A stretch of 64,000 bases of DNA from Streptomyces sp. NBC_00154 (GTDB taxonomy: Bacteria; Actinomycetota; Actinomycetes; Streptomycetales; Streptomycetaceae). Positions within the stretch are counted from its first letter, which is position 1. Each line of letters opens with the position of its first letter. A program made the position numbers and the translations under genes. The stretch spans positions 124,001 to 188,000 of the forward strand of contig NZ_JAPEMI010000001.1 of assembly GCF_026342835.1 (NCBI RefSeq). Direction: 5' to 3'. Below the pieces are notes generated by a model, which saw only the letters and a list, made by a program, of their open reading frames with translations, did no database searches and was not told the DNA's origin. This document shows, one piece after another, positions 7,766 through 17,644 of this stretch.

Positions 7766-8629
7766 ATGAGTACTCTGCCGCCGCTCGCCGGACGCCGCTG
7801 CCACAACGCCGTCAACCCGCTGCACTCGACGGTCTACTTCTCCCCCGACCTCGGCAAGGAGCTCGGAGAGCTCGGCATCGACGACTCGAATGCCGCCTAC
7901 TTCGCCGCACGCGGGGCGGCGCTGGGAGCTGTCGGACCGGGCACCGTCACCGCGACCTTCTACAACTTCAACCACGAGCTCGTCGCCCGACACCTGCCCG
8001 CGGTGTGGTCCGTCGCCTCGCCGGAGGCGGTCCTGGACGCCCGGCTGCGCGCCGTCGACTCGACGCTGCGCCGGCTGCTCGGCCCGGAGATCATCGACTC
8101 CCCCGAACTGGCGGAGGCGGCGGAGCTGGCGCTGCGCGCCGCCGAGGCATGCACCCGACACGCCCGGCCGTTGTACGCCGCCCACGCCGATCTGCCCGTG
8201 CCCGAGCAGCCGCACCTGGCGTACTGGCATGCCGCGACACTGCTGCGCGAACACCGCGGCGACGGCCATCTCGCCGCGCTCGTCGCCGCCGGTCTCGACC
8301 CGGTCGAGGCCCTGGCCAGCCACACCGCAACCGGCAAGGGCATGTCGCCTCGCTGGGTTCTCGCCACCCGCGGCTGGCGCCGCACCGACTGGGAGGACGC
8401 GACCGAGCGGCTGCGCGGCCGTGGACTGCTCGACGGCGAGGGCGAGTTGACCGAGGCCGGCGTGGCGCTGCGCGCGGAGCTGGAGGACGTCACCGACCGG
8501 ATGGACGCGGCACCGTACGAGCATCTCGGCGCGGAGGGCGTGGCGCGGCTGACCGAGCTGGCGCGCGGGTTCCTGTTCACGGCGGCCTCGGAGGGTGCGT
8601 TCCCGGCCGATCTGATCGGCAAGGGCTGA
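7766..8629 (+). CDS. SCO6745 family protein
   Basis: A 287-aa cytoplasmic, mostly helical protein of the actinobacterial SCO6745 family, which begins with the recognisable RRCHNAVNPLHSTVYFSPD segment. The second half (from about residue 190) resembles a winged-helix unit (SPRWVLATRGWRRTDWEDAT followed by LRGRGLLDGEGELTEAGVAL). The biochemical role is not established. It is a single gene with a TetR-type palindrome directly before its start and its stop 142 bases before tex, so it is probably transcribed alone and repressor-controlled. Confidence 0.75.
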   Translation: MSTLPPLAGRRCHNAVNPLHSTVYFSPDLGKELGELGIDDSNAAYFAARGAALGAVGPGTVTATFYNFNHELVARHLPAVWSVASPEAVLDARLRAVDSTLRRLLGPEIIDSPELAEAAELALRAAEACTRHARPLYAAHADLPVPEQPHLAYWHAATLLREHRGDGHLAALVAAGLDPVEALASHTATGKGMSPRWVLATRGWRRTDWEDATERLRGRGLLDGEGELTEAGVALRAELEDVTDRMDAAPYEHLGAEGVARLTELARGFLFTAASEGAFPADLIGKG

Positions 8630-8771
8630 GCCGCCGACCGGTCGACAAACGGGGTGGTCGGGCGACACGGCGCCCGACCACGCGGCACAATGCTGGCGAA
8701 GGAGCCACGGCACGGCGTGCCCTGGCCCCCGGTAAGCACAGCCAGTACGAGAAGGCGAGTCGGTAGAAACC

Positions 8772-11180
8772 GTGACGACGTCCATCGAAGGCAGGATCGC
8801 CGAGGAGCTCGGCGTACGCGAGCGGCAGGTGAAGGCGGCCGTCGAGCTGCTCGACGGCGGGTCGACCGTGCCGTTCATCGCGCGCTACCGCAAGGAAGCG
8901 ACCGAGATGCTCGACGACGCGCAGCTGCGCACGCTCGAGGAGCGGTTGCGGTATCTGCGGGAGCTGGAGGACCGGCGTACCGCGATCCTCGACTCCGTTC
9001 GCGAGCAGGGCAAGCTGGACGAGGCCCTGGAGGCGCAGATCCGGGCGGCCGACACCAAGGCCCGCCTTGAGGACATTTATCTGCCGTTCAAGCCGAAGCG
9101 GCGGACGAAGGCGCAGATCGCCCGGGAGGCGGGGCTCGAGCCGCTCGCCGACGGGCTGCTGGCCGACCCGTCGGTCGAGCCGCTCGCCGCGGCGGCTGCC
9201 TTCGTGGACGCCGACAAGGGCGTCGCGGACGGGGCGGCGGCGCTGGAGGGCGCCCGCGCCATCCTGGCCGAGCGCTTCTCGGAGGACGCGGATCTGATCG
9301 GCGAGCTGCGCGAGCGCATGTGGTCCCGCGGGCGGCTGGCGGCGAAGGTGCGGGACGGCAAGGAGGAGGCCGGCGCGAAGTTCGCCGACTACTTCGACTT
9401 CGCCGAGCCGTTCACCGCGCTGCCCTCGCACCGGGTGCTCGCGATGCTCCGGGGCGAGAAGGAGGACGTTCTCGACCTGGTCCTGGAGCCGGAGGAGCCG
9501 TCGGCCGAGCCGGGCCCGTCGACGTACGAGAACATGGTCGCCCGCCGCTTCGGCGTGGCCGACCGCAGCCGCCCCGGCGACAAGTGGCTGGGCGACACCG
9601 TGCGCTGGGCGTGGCGGACCCGGATCCTCGTCCACCTCGGGATCGATCTGCGGCTGCGACTGCGTACGGCGGCGGAGGACGAGGCGGTACGGGTCTTCGC
9701 GTCGAACCTGCGCGATCTGCTGCTCGCCGCGCCGGCCGGGACGCGGGCCACGCTGGGGCTCGACCCCGGCTTCCGTACCGGGGTGAAGGTCGCGGTCGTC
9801 GATGCGACGGGCAAGGTCGTGGCGACGGACGTGATCTACCCGCACGTCCCGGCGAACAAGTGGGACGAGTCGCTGGCCAAGCTGGAGCGGCTGGCGAGGG
9901 AGCACTCCGTCGACCTGATCGCGATCGGCAACGGCACCGCGTCCCGCGAGACGGACAAGCTCGCCGGTGAGCTGTGCGACAAACACCCGGAGCTGAAGCT
10001 CACCAAGGTGATGGTGTCCGAGGCGGGCGCCTCGGTCTACTCGGCCTCGGCCTTCGCCTCGCAGGAACTCCCCGACATGGACGTGTCGTTGCGCGGCGCG
10101 GTGTCCATCGCTCGGCGCCTGCAGGATCCGCTGGCCGAACTGGTGAAGATCGACCCGAAGTCGATCGGTGTCGGCCAGTACCAGCACGATCTGTCCGAGG
10201 TGAAGCTGTCGCGTTCGCTGGACGCGGTTGTCGAGGACTGTGTGAACGGCGTCGGTGTCGACGTCAACACCGCGTCGGCGCCGCTGCTCTCGCGGGTCTC
10301 GGGCATCGGCTCCGGCCTCGCGGAGAACATCGTCACGCACCGGGACGCGAACGGCCCCTTCCGGTCCCGGAAGGCGCTGAAGGATGTGGCGCGGCTCGGC
10401 CCGAAGGCGTACGAGCAGTGCGCGGGCTTCCTCCGGATCCGGGGCGACGACCCGCTGGACGCGTCGAGCGTGCACCCGGAGGCGTACCCGGTGGTGCGGG
10501 CGATGGTGAAGAGGACGGGCAGTGACGTCGCTTCGCTGATCGGCAACACGGGAGTGTTGCGGTCGCTGCGGGCCGACGACTTCGTGGACGAGAAATTCGG
10601 TCTGCCGACGGTCACGGACATCCTCAAGGAGCTGGAGAAGCCGGGGCGCGACCCGCGGCCGGCGTTCAAGACCGCCACCTTCAAGGAGGGCGTCGAGAAG
10701 ATCGGCGATCTGGTGTCCGGGATGGTGCTGGAAGGGGTCGTCACGAACGTTGCCGCGTTCGGGGCGTTCGTGGACATCGGCGTCCACCAGGACGGTCTGG
10801 TGCACGTATCGGCGATGTCGAAGACCTTTGTGAAGGACCCTCGGGATGTGGTGAAGCCGGGCGACATCGTGAAGGTCAAGGTGATGGACGTCGACATCCC
10901 GCGGAAGCGGATCTCGCTGACGCTGCGGTTGGACGACGAGGCGTCGGCGGGGGCGGCGCCTCAGGGCGGCGGGGCGAAGCGGGAGCGGGCTGAGCGGGGC
11001 GGTCAGGGTGGCCGGCCGCCGCGGCAGCGGCAGGGCCAGAGCCAGGGCGGTCAGGACCGCGAGCGGCGTGGTGGCGGTGCCTCTGCCCGTCCGGCGCCGG
11101 CGCCGGTGAACAGTGCGATGGCGGATGCGCTGCGGCGGGCGGGACTGGCGGATCCGAAGCAGGGCGGGAAGAAGCGCTGA
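8772..11180 (+). CDS. tex: Tex family RNA-binding transcription accessory protein
   Basis: An 802-aa protein with the complete Tex architecture. It has an N-terminal helical domain ([20 protein letters not shown]), a YqgF/RNase-H-like domain starting [17 protein letters not shown] near residue 330, and helix-hairpin-helix elements ([17 protein letters not shown]). A C-terminal S1 RNA-binding domain follows ([20 protein letters not shown], about residues 655-730). The last 80 residues are low-complexity, rich in Gly, Gln and Arg. Tex binds nucleic acids and affects transcription and stress tolerance in other bacteria. The start is GTG 8772. The gene appears monocistronic and is followed by a large inverted repeat. 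Confidence 0.93.
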   Translation: MTTSIEGRIAEELGVRERQVKAAVELLDGGSTVPFIARYRKEATEMLDDAQLRTLEERLRYLRELEDRRTAILDSVREQGKLDEALEAQIRAADTKARLEDIYLPFKPKRRTKAQIAREAGLEPLADGLLADPSVEPLAAAAAFVDADKGVADGAAALEGARAILAERFSEDADLIGELRERMWSRGRLAAKVRDGKEEAGAKFADYFDFAEPFTALPSHRVLAMLRGEKEDVLDLVLEPEEPSAEPGPSTYENMVARRFGVADRSRPGDKWLGDTVRWAWRTRILVHLGIDLRLRLRTAAEDEAVRVFASNLRDLLLAAPAGTRATLGLDPGFRTGVKVAVVDATGKVVATDVIYPHVPANKWDESLAKLERLAREHSVDLIAIGNGTASRETDKLAGELCDKHPELKLTKVMVSEAGASVYSASAFASQELPDMDVSLRGAVSIARRLQDPLAELVKIDPKSIGVGQYQHDLSEVKLSRSLDAVVEDCVNGVGVDVNTASAPLLSRVSGIGSGLAENIVTHRDANGPFRSRKALKDVARLGPKAYEQCAGFLRIRGDDPLDASSVHPEAYPVVRAMVKRTGSDVASLIGNTGVLRSLRADDFVDEKFGLPTVTDILKELEKPGRDPRPAFKTATFKEGVEKIGDLVSGMVLEGVVTNVAAFGAFVDIGVHQDGLVHVSAMSKTFVKDPRDVVKPGDIVKVKVMDVDIPRKRISLTLRLDDEASAGAAPQGGGAKRERAERGGQGGRPPRQRQGQSQGGQDRERRGGGASARPAPAPVNSAMADALRRAGLADPKQGGKKR

Positions 11181-11249
11181 CGGCGGCGCGGGTGGGGGGC
11201 GCTCCGCCGAGCGAGCTACCCCCACCCCACCCCGTCCCTTCCCGAAACC

Positions 11250-11346
11250 GGGTCTCGAACGCCGGACGGGCTGAAGGTGCCCGTCCGGGCGGGAAAGCCC
11301 AGCCCGTCCGGCGACATCATCCGGGCGTCGCCGGCGATTGAGACCC
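11250..11346. repeat. Nested inverted repeat between convergent tex and ABC-F genes
   Basis: Outer arms GGGTCTC (11250-11256) and GAGACCC (11340-11346) enclose perfect inner arms GCCGGACGGGCTG (11261-11273) and CAGCCCGTCCGGC (11300-11312). Similar nested elements recur between genes in Streptomyces genomes. Placed between convergent stops, it probably serves as a two-way terminator. Confidence 0.7.
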
Positions 11347-11374
11347 GGGGCCGGGGCGGAGCCCCGGAAGGCCG

Positions 11375-13012
11375 TCAGGCCTCGGTCACCCTGCCCGCCG
11401 CCACCTCGACGCGCCTCGTCGTCCGCACCGCCTCCAGCATCCGCCGGTCATGCGTGACCAGCAGCAACGTCCCGGTGTACGAGTCGAGCGCCGATTCCAG
11501 CTGCTCGATCGCGGGCAGGTCGAGGTGGTTCGTGGGCTCGTCCAGGACCAGGAGGTTCACGCCCCGGCCCTGGAGGAGGGCCAGTGCCGCGCGGGTTCGT
11601 TCGCCCGGGGAGAGCGTCGTCGCGGGGCGCATCACATGGTCCGCGCGCAGCCCGAACTTGGCGAGCAGCGTGCGGACTTCGGCGGGTTCGGTGTCCGGGA
11701 CGGCCGCGCAGAACGCCTCCAGCAGCGACTCCGAGCCGTGGAACAGCTTCCGTGCCTGGTCCACCTCGCCGACCACCACGCCCGAGCCGAGCGTCGCATG
11801 ACCCGAGTCCAGCTGGAGGCGGCCGAGCAGCGCGGCGAGGAGGGTGGACTTACCGGCTCCGTTGGCGCCGGTGATCGCCACCCGGTCCGCCCAGTCGATC
11901 TGCAGCGACGCCGGACCGAACGCGAAATCGCCGCGTACGACCTGTGCGTCACGCAGCGTCGCGACGACCGAACCGGAACGCGGGGCCGTCGCGATCTCCA
12001 TCCGCAGCTCCCATTCCTTGCGCGGTTCGTCGACGACATCGAGCCGTTCGATCATGCGCTGGGTCTGCCGGGCCTTCGCGGCCTGCTTCTCGCTCGCCTC
12101 GCTGCGGAACTTGCGGCCGATCTTGTCGGAGTCGGTGGCCTTGCGGCGGGCGTTCTTGACGCCCTTGTCCATCCAGCCGCGCTGCATCTGTGCCCGCCCC
12201 TCGAGGGCGGTGCGCTTGTCGGCGTACTCCTCGAACTCCTCGCGGGCGTGCCGGCGGGCGCGGTCGCGCTCCTCCAGGTAGGCCGCGTAACCGCCGCCGT
12301 ACAGGTTGATCTGCTGCTGGGCGAGGTCGAGTTCGAGGACCTTGGTGACCGTGCGCATCAGGAACTCGCGGTCGTGGCTGATCACAACGGTGCCTGCGCG
12401 CAGCCCGGAGACGTACCGCTCCAGGCGCTCCAGGCCGTCCAGGTCGAGGTCGTTGGTGGGCTCGTCGAGCAGGAAGATGTCGTACCGCGACAGGAGCAGC
12501 GAGGCGAGTCCGGCGCGGGCGGCCTGGCCGCCGGAGAGTGCGGTCATCGGCAGGTCGAGGCCGACGGTCAGACCGAGGTCGGCGGCGATCTCCTCGGCAC
12601 GCTCGTCCAGGTCGGCGCCGCCGAGGGCCAGCCAGCGTTCGAGGGTGTCGGAGTACGCGTCGTCGGCGCCCGGCGCCTCGTCGACCAGGGCCTGCGTCGC
12701 GGCGTCCATCGCCGCCTGGGCGTCGGCGACACCGGTCCGGCGGGCGAGGAACTCCCGCACGGTCTCGTCCGGGCGCCGCTCCGGCTCCTGCGGGAGGTGG
12801 CCGACGGTGGCGGTGGGCGGGGAGAGCCGCAGCTCGCCCTCCTCCGGCCGGTCGAGCCCGGCGAGCAGCCGGAGCAGCGACGATTTTCCGGCTCCGTTGA
12901 CTCCGACGAGACCGATCACGTCGCCGGGCGCGACGACGAGGTCGAGCCCGGCGAAGAGTGTGCGGTCGCCGTGTCCGGCGGCGAGGTCCTTGGCGACGAG
13001 AGTGGCAGTCAT
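11375..13012 (-). CDS. ABC-F family ATPase
   Basis: A 545-aa soluble protein with two ABC ATPase domains and no membrane segments, the ABC-F pattern. Domain 1 has Walker A GVNGAGKSS, signature LSGGQAARAGLASLL and Walker B LLDEPTNDLDLDGL. Domain 2 has Walker A GANGAGKST, signature LSPGERTRAALALL (not the usual SGG) and Walker B LVLDEPTNHLDLP. A long charged linker (about residues 235-325, rich in Arg, Lys and Glu) joins them, as expected for ribosome-binding members. ABC-F proteins act at the ribosomal E site as translation factors or antibiotic-resistance proteins. Which role applies cannot be told from sequence. A SpoU methylase gene lies 46 bases upstream on the same strand. Confidence 0.9.
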   Translation of the reverse strand: MTATLVAKDLAAGHGDRTLFAGLDLVVAPGDVIGLVGVNGAGKSSLLRLLAGLDRPEEGELRLSPPTATVGHLPQEPERRPDETVREFLARRTGVADAQAAMDAATQALVDEAPGADDAYSDTLERWLALGGADLDERAEEIAADLGLTVGLDLPMTALSGGQAARAGLASLLLSRYDIFLLDEPTNDLDLDGLERLERYVSGLRAGTVVISHDREFLMRTVTKVLELDLAQQQINLYGGGYAAYLEERDRARRHAREEFEEYADKRTALEGRAQMQRGWMDKGVKNARRKATDSDKIGRKFRSEASEKQAAKARQTQRMIERLDVVDEPRKEWELRMEIATAPRSGSVVATLRDAQVVRGDFAFGPASLQIDWADRVAITGANGAGKSTLLAALLGRLQLDSGHATLGSGVVVGEVDQARKLFHGSESLLEAFCAAVPDTEPAEVRTLLAKFGLRADHVMRPATTLSPGERTRAALALLQGRGVNLLVLDEPTNHLDLPAIEQLESALDSYTGTLLLVTHDRRMLEAVRTTRRVEVAAGRVTEA

Positions 13013-13058
13013 CAGGGTCCCGATCCTAATCGGCGCCCGGCCTCGCCCTCGACGGGTG

Positions 13059-13592
13059 TCAGAGCAGGCCGGCCAGTCGGTAGAGGGCGAGGGATCCCGC
13101 CACGGCGACGTTCAGGCTGGCGCCGGTGCCGATCATCGGGATCTCGACGCAGGTGTCGAGGAGATCCAGGGCTTCGGGAGGGATGCCCTGCTGTTCGTGG
13201 CCGAGGACCATCACGGTCGGGCCGCGGGCCGCGGGCAGGTCGGCGAGGCGGATCGCCTCGTCGGCCAGTTCGACACCGACGATCCGCAGACCGCGCTCGC
13301 GCTGTTTCCGCAGCCAGCCGAGGGGATCGCCGGTCCAGTGGGTGCAGAGGGGTTTGCGAAGGGTGTTGCCGCGGGCCAGGGCCTCGGGCACCCACGGGTG
13401 GCGGGGCACGGTGAGGCAGGCGCCGACGGCGTCACAGGTGCGGGCCAGGGTGCCGAGATTCGCGCCGTGCAGCGGCCAGAGCGGAGCGGCGTAGAGGTGG
13501 TCCCAGCAGGAGTGTACGCGCGGGCGCCGGGTGCGGCGGAGTTCCGTGCGGGTACGGGTACGGATCGCGGGCCCGCTCCGGTCGCCGCTCAT
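13059..13592 (-). CDS. SpoU/TrmH family RNA 2'-O-methyltransferase
   Basis: A 177-aa single-domain SPOUT methyltransferase using SAM to methylate ribose in tRNA or rRNA. The C-terminal knot motifs are clear: MVLGHEQQGIPPEALDL, VEIPMIGTGASLNVAVAGS and the terminal helix LALYRLAGLL. The early part shows GANLGTLARTCDAVGA, the conserved N..R motif. It lacks the N-terminal substrate-binding domain of TrmB/RlmB-type members, as in TrmL/TrmH-like short forms. It sits just upstream of the ABC-F gene on the same strand, so both may act on the translation machinery. The RNA target is unknown. Confidence 0.88.
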   Translation of the reverse strand: MSGDRSGPAIRTRTRTELRRTRRPRVHSCWDHLYAAPLWPLHGANLGTLARTCDAVGACLTVPRHPWVPEALARGNTLRKPLCTHWTGDPLGWLRKQRERGLRIVGVELADEAIRLADLPAARGPTVMVLGHEQQGIPPEALDLLDTCVEIPMIGTGASLNVAVAGSLALYRLAGLL

Positions 13593-13686
13593 CGCGGCTC
13601 GGAGGCGGACCTCCCGGACGAGTGGTGGTGCGTACGAGGCATCGTGTGCGGCGATTGGCGGCTCGCCGGGGCCATCGACTTCCAGC

Positions 13687-14739
13687 TCAGTGGTGCACCA
13701 TCGGTGCGACCAGCACGCTCCCCATGGTGCGCGCCACGATGAAGGATTGCCCCTTCACCGCCCGTGCGTCCAGCGGAATTCGGTGCTCGCCCGGTTCCAG
13801 TACGCCGTCGAAGACCTCCTGGGTGTGGGTGCGGTACAGCCGGTCCAGGCGGTACGCGACGAGGCTGACCCGGCAGGACGAGGTGACGTGGACTCCGGCC
13901 GTGCCGTCCGCCGCCGCCAGCCGGACCAGACGGCGCTGGGCGGGTGCGCTGCGGTCCAGGGCATGTTCGATCTGGGCGACCAGCACGGGGATGACCGGGG
14001 CGAGGCCGTCGACGTAGGCGACGTCCGCACCGGCCCGGGTGAATGACTGCCGCACTGCGGCGCGTTCGTCTTCGGTGATCGCACGGCCGAAGGCCACGGC
14101 ACGGTAGCCACGGAGCTCGTCGGGCGACACCTGGGCGACGTCGGCGGTGATGTCGGCACCGATCCCGATGGCGCGGAGTGCGGAGGCGAGCTTGGCGAGT
14201 ACGGCGACGCGGGCGCCGATCAGCAGGACGCGGCGCCCGGCGGGCACGTCCGGCCCCGGCTCGGAGCCCTCCGCCGACACGGGCGGAAGCAGTCGTTCCA
14301 GTTCCTGCCGGTACTGGAAGCCGTCGAAGCGGAACGGCCCTATGCCGTGGTAGCCGCTCTGCTCCAGGTCGACGGTCTCGTACGTCTGCCAGGCGAAGTC
14401 GCGCCAGACGATGTCGACGCCGTCGCGTTCGATGACAGCGGTGACCGCCCCGCATTCGAGGCTCTCGCACTCGGGGCAGCCGTAGATCACGTAGCGCCCG
14501 TCGGCGAGCGGGGCTTCCACTTCGAGGAGCAGGCGCCGCACATGCGCGGTGAAGATCGCGGGCGGTACGTCGGAGGCGAGCGGGGACACGGCGTCGAGGT
14601 CGGTGAGCTGGAACAGCAGCGGGCGGCCGTCGACGATGAAGTCCATGAAGTCCCGGTGCACCTGATAGTCGCCATGGGCGAGGACTCCACCGGCTCGCAT
14701 CGCCGGCGCAAGGCCGAAGGTCGCGTACTCGGCAGACAT
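13687..14739 (-). CDS. Uncharacterised protein (oxidoreductase-like, unknown function)
   Basis: A 350-aa soluble protein I do not recognise with certainty. The first 165 residues form an alpha/beta region with YVIYGCPECESLECGAVTAV, containing a compact Cys cluster (CPECESLEC) that could bind metal. A Rossmann-like segment starts near residue 180 (RRVLLIGARVAVLAKLASAL) without a clear GxGxxG. The C-terminus is beta-rich (EVFDGVLEPGEHRIPLD). Homologues are annotated loosely as oxidoreductases in streptomycetes. The start ATG 14739 was chosen by codon usage and distance from the divergent gene. It is divergent from the flavoprotein gene with a 66-base gap. Confidence 0.6.
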   Translation of the reverse strand: MSAEYATFGLAPAMRAGGVLAHGDYQVHRDFMDFIVDGRPLLFQLTDLDAVSPLASDVPPAIFTAHVRRLLLEVEAPLADGRYVIYGCPECESLECGAVTAVIERDGVDIVWRDFAWQTYETVDLEQSGYHGIGPFRFDGFQYRQELERLLPPVSAEGSEPGPDVPAGRRVLLIGARVAVLAKLASALRAIGIGADITADVAQVSPDELRGYRAVAFGRAITEDERAAVRQSFTRAGADVAYVDGLAPVIPVLVAQIEHALDRSAPAQRRLVRLAAADGTAGVHVTSSCRVSLVAYRLDRLYRTHTQEVFDGVLEPGEHRIPLDARAVKGQSFIVARTMGSVLVAPMVHH

Positions 14740-14805
14740 GACCCGAGTATTCCCGGCTCGGACCCGTTGTGAGCACGGCATCGGGCATTCCGTTAGCGTC
14801 CGCCC

Positions 14806-15768
14806 ATGAACAGCGCATGGGCCGACGGGACGGGCGGGGCAGAAGTGTCGGACGTGATCGTGGTGGGTGGCGGGGTCAGCGGACTGACCACGGCGCTGGT
14901 GCTGGTCGAGCGCGGTCATCGGGTGCGGGTCTGGTCCCGGGAGCCGGCGATGGCAACGGCATCGGCCGTGGCGGGCGCCTTGTGGTGGCCGTACCGGATC
15001 GAGCCGGCGGAGCTGGTCGGTGACTGGTCACTGACGTCGCTGCGGAGGTACGAGGAGCTGGCCGGGCGCTCGGAGGAGACCGGTGTACGGCTGGTCACCG
15101 GCCTGCACCGGGGTGAGCGGCTCGCCGGGCTCGGGCCGTGGGCGGGGCAGTTGAAGGACCTGGTGGAGGTGGCGGACGGGCTGCGGGCCCGGCTGCCGCT
15201 GATCGACATGCCGGTGTACCTGTGCTGGTTGGAGCGGCGGCTCGCGGCGGCAGGGGTTGCGGTCGAGCAGCGCGCGGTCACCGCGTTCGACGAAGCGGCG
15301 GCGGAGGCCACGACGGTGGTCGACTGCACCGGGCTCGGGGCCCGGGAACTGGTCCCGGATGCCGGGGTGCGACCGGTGCGCGGCCAATTGGTACTGGTGG
15401 AGAACCCGGGGATCGAGGAGTGGTTCACCGAGGCGGACCCGGCGTCGGAGGCGACCACGTACTACTTCCCGCAGCCCGGGCGGCTGATCCTCGGCGGCAC
15501 GGCCGAGGTGGACAACTGGAGCACGGTGCCCGATCCCGGTACGGCCGGGGAGATCGTGGCCCGGTGTGCCCGGATCCGGCCGGAGATCGCTCGGGCGCGG
15601 ATCATCGGGCACGTGGCGGGGCTGCGTCCGGCCCGCGACGCGGGTGTCCGGATCGAGGCCGAACCGCTGCCGGGCGGCGGGCGGTTGGTCCACAACTACG
15701 GGCACGGTGGCGCGGGGGTGACGGTTGCCTGGGGCTGCGCGGAGACAGCGGCCCAGTTGGTGGGCTGA
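14806..15768 (+). CDS. FAD-dependent oxidoreductase, D-amino-acid oxidase-like
   Basis: A 320-aa flavoprotein of the DAO family. The N-terminal dinucleotide fold reads VIVVGGGVSGLTTALVLVER. The DAO-type segments ASAVAGALWWPYR, YFPQPGRLILGGTAE and the C-terminal HNYGHGGAGVTVAWGCA are all present. The last matches the FAD/active-site loop of eukaryotic-type D-amino-acid oxidases, so oxidative deamination of D-amino acids is likely. A TAGCGT box ends seven bases before ATG 14806, suggesting a leaderless transcript. An in-frame GTG at 14848 is a weaker alternative. The last base is 35 bases from the BCCT relic. Confidence 0.85.
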   Translation: MNSAWADGTGGAEVSDVIVVGGGVSGLTTALVLVERGHRVRVWSREPAMATASAVAGALWWPYRIEPAELVGDWSLTSLRRYEELAGRSEETGVRLVTGLHRGERLAGLGPWAGQLKDLVEVADGLRARLPLIDMPVYLCWLERRLAAAGVAVEQRAVTAFDEAAAEATTVVDCTGLGARELVPDAGVRPVRGQLVLVENPGIEEWFTEADPASEATTYYFPQPGRLILGGTAEVDNWSTVPDPGTAGEIVARCARIRPEIARARIIGHVAGLRPARDAGVRIEAEPLPGGGRLVHNYGHGGAGVTVAWGCAETAAQLVG

Positions 15769-15803
15769 GCCGCCGCGTGCGGGGCTCGGGCCCCGTGGGG
15801 TCC

Positions 15804-16221
15804 TCAATCGCCGGGCGGGTTCGAAGGGTCGGACTTGTCGTGGTGTTCGGTGGTGATCCGGCTGCCGCCGGGACCGATCCGGATCTCGAAGTCACCGGCG
15901 TACTTCGCATGGCCCTCGATCACTGCCGATTCGACGGCCTCGATTCCGAACTCACGGCGCACGATCATCGGGTCCTCGCGCAGGTCCCGCATCAGCGCCA
16001 CGCACATGCCGATCATGACGAGCGTGAACGGTGCGGCGACGAGGATCGTCAGGTTCTGGAGCCCCGCGAGCGCGTCGCCCTTCCCGTTGCCGATCAGCAG
16101 CATCACGGCCGCCACCGCGCCGGTGACGACGCCCGTGCCGGTCCTGGGTCAGGTCGCCGGGCAGATCCGCCGTTACCGGTAGATCCCCCCGGCCACCCGT
16201 CCCCTGCTCGTCCTGCGACAC
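15804..16221 (-). pseudogene. BCCT-family (betaine/choline) transporter relic, internally deleted
   Basis: Reading leftward, GTG 16221 has AAAGG at good spacing and begins MSQDEQGTGGRGDLPVTADL, a typical hydrophilic BCCT N-terminus. Around 16140 the frame jumps by one base and continues with the extreme C-terminus of a BCCT carrier: VTGAVAAVMLLIG, then LQNLTILVAAPFTLVMIGM, then MRDLREDP. The tail ends at TGA 15804. A full carrier has about 500-600 residues and 12 helices. Here roughly 25 N-terminal and 110 C-terminal codons are joined out of frame, with the rest missing. It cannot transport anything. The remaining open frame of 103 codons should not be called a functional gene. Confidence 0.75.
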
Positions 16222-16294
16222 GAGTGGCACCTTTCACGGAAGCTGAAATTCGCTCTCCGTAGCCAGTCCCACACGCATCGTGCCGTTCACTGGA

Positions 16295-17644
16295 TCAACA
16301 AGCGGCATCGGCTTGCCCGCTTGTGAGGTGATATGTGGCCCGTTCATCCAGGAGTAGCGGGACCAGGTTCCGGGCCGACTGGCGCAGCGGTACGTACGCT
16401 CCGTCACCGTCGCGCCGGAACGTCACACCGTGCAGGGCGAGTTCGTCCTTGACGTCGGCGAGCTGGGCGGCGGTCAGCCGGTAGCCGCAGGGCGGGTCCT
16501 GCAGGATCTCGGCGGGCTCGGCCGCCTCGTTGTCGGCGCCGCCGAGGTAGACGGAACCGCGGTCCTTGAACCCTGCCGTACGGGACGCGGCCGTGGCGGC
16601 CTCGATGCGCCCGCGTCGCTCGTCGGTGAAGCTGAACAGCCCGTCCAGTGCGGCCAGCTGCGAATCGACGCGGCGTCGGCTGTTGAGTGCCGGGTCGGCC
16701 TTCTCGGCGTCGGTGAGGGCGTCGACCCGGGACTCGATGAGCAGGCCCACCGCATGCTTGATGCCCGCGGTGTTGCGCAGAATGCGCTCCTGTCCGTCGC
16801 CCGCGGTCTGCTTGATCGGGTCGCCGGTGACCGGGTCGGTCCATATGCCGTAGAGACCACTGCTGTAGCCGGCCTCCTTGGCGGTGGGCCGGACATACTC
16901 TTCGGCCAGGGTCTGCGATTCGCCGTGCACCCGGTCGTCGGTGTTGAGGTTGCGGGGCCAGAGGACGAACAGGTCCTTGTCGTAGTACGGCGGGGTGGCA
17001 CCGTACTCGTGCAAGTCGTAGATCACATCGGGCTTCCGGTCACGGATCACCGCGGCCATGGCACGGGCCTCGGCGGTCTGCAGGGCGATGTGGTCGCGGT
17101 TGATGTCGACACCGTCGGAGTTGCCGCGCGTGTTCGCCGCCCGCCCGTCGGGGTTCGCGGTGGGGACGACGAGGACATCGGTCCGGGAGAGGAAGGCGCG
17201 GGTCGCGGGGTCCTTGGCGTACGCGAGATCCCGGACGGTGGTCAGACAGGCCTCGCGGCCGGACGGTTCGTTGCCGTGCTGGCTGCAGATCAGCAGCATC
17301 GTGTCGGACGTGGGGCGGTGGTTGCCGATACGGACGAGCTGGAGCGGGCGGCCCTGTTTCGTCGTGCCGATCCGGTCGATGGAGACGCGGTCGCTGCCCC
17401 GGTCGACGGCGGCGAGGAACGACTGTTCCTCGGGCTGACCGGTCCAGTGGGCCCCGTTGCTGATCTCGAAGCCGGTACGGGGCGGGGTGTGCGCGGCCTC
17501 GGCCGGCACCGTGACCAGGGGCACGGCCAGAACCGCGGCCGCGGCCGTCAGGGACAGGTACCGGGGTACCGACCGACGGATGCCGAGGCGAGGAGGACGG
17601 GGACGGGCGCGGAACTGACGGACGATCGGGATACGGGGTGTCAT
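16295..17644 (-). CDS. Secreted M14-family zinc carboxypeptidase
   Basis: A 449-aa precursor. The N-terminus is Arg-rich ([17 protein letters not shown]) and followed by a hydrophobic stretch ending VPAEA-A, a secretion signal, possibly Tat-like. The M14 zinc site is intact: [12 protein letters not shown] (HxxE) and the third ligand in IYDLHEYG; the catalytic Glu lies in LLIESRVD. It should remove C-terminal residues from peptides outside the cell. Its ATG at 17644 overlaps the stop of the upstream Xaa-Pro peptidase gene (ATGA), indicating translational coupling, so both peptidases are made together. Confidence 0.88.
   Translation of the reverse strand: MTPRIPIVRQFRARPRPPRLGIRRSVPRYLSLTAAAAVLAVPLVTVPAEAAHTPPRTGFEISNGAHWTGQPEEQSFLAAVDRGSDRVSIDRIGTTKQGRPLQLVRIGNHRPTSDTMLLICSQHGNEPSGREACLTTVRDLAYAKDPATRAFLSRTDVLVVPTANPDGRAANTRGNSDGVDINRDHIALQTAEARAMAAVIRDRKPDVIYDLHEYGATPPYYDKDLFVLWPRNLNTDDRVHGESQTLAEEYVRPTAKEAGYSSGLYGIWTDPVTGDPIKQTAGDGQERILRNTAGIKHAVGLLIESRVDALTDAEKADPALNSRRRVDSQLAALDGLFSFTDERRGRIEAATAASRTAGFKDRGSVYLGGADNEAAEPAEILQDPPCGYRLTAAQLADVKDELALHGVTFRRDGDGAYVPLRQSARNLVPLLLDERATYHLTSGQADAAC

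Noticed and set aside
8577..11225. Long leftward open frame (about 880 codons) opposite tex
   Set aside because: It is antisense to a clearly recognised Tex protein, its translation is Arg/Pro/His-rich low complexity, and such shadow frames are common in high-GC DNA.
16221..16230. Alternative GTG 16230 start and an intact 103-codon BCCT tail gene
   Set aside because: The tail frame has a stop just upstream and no ribosome-binding site; it is only the C-terminus of a carrier.
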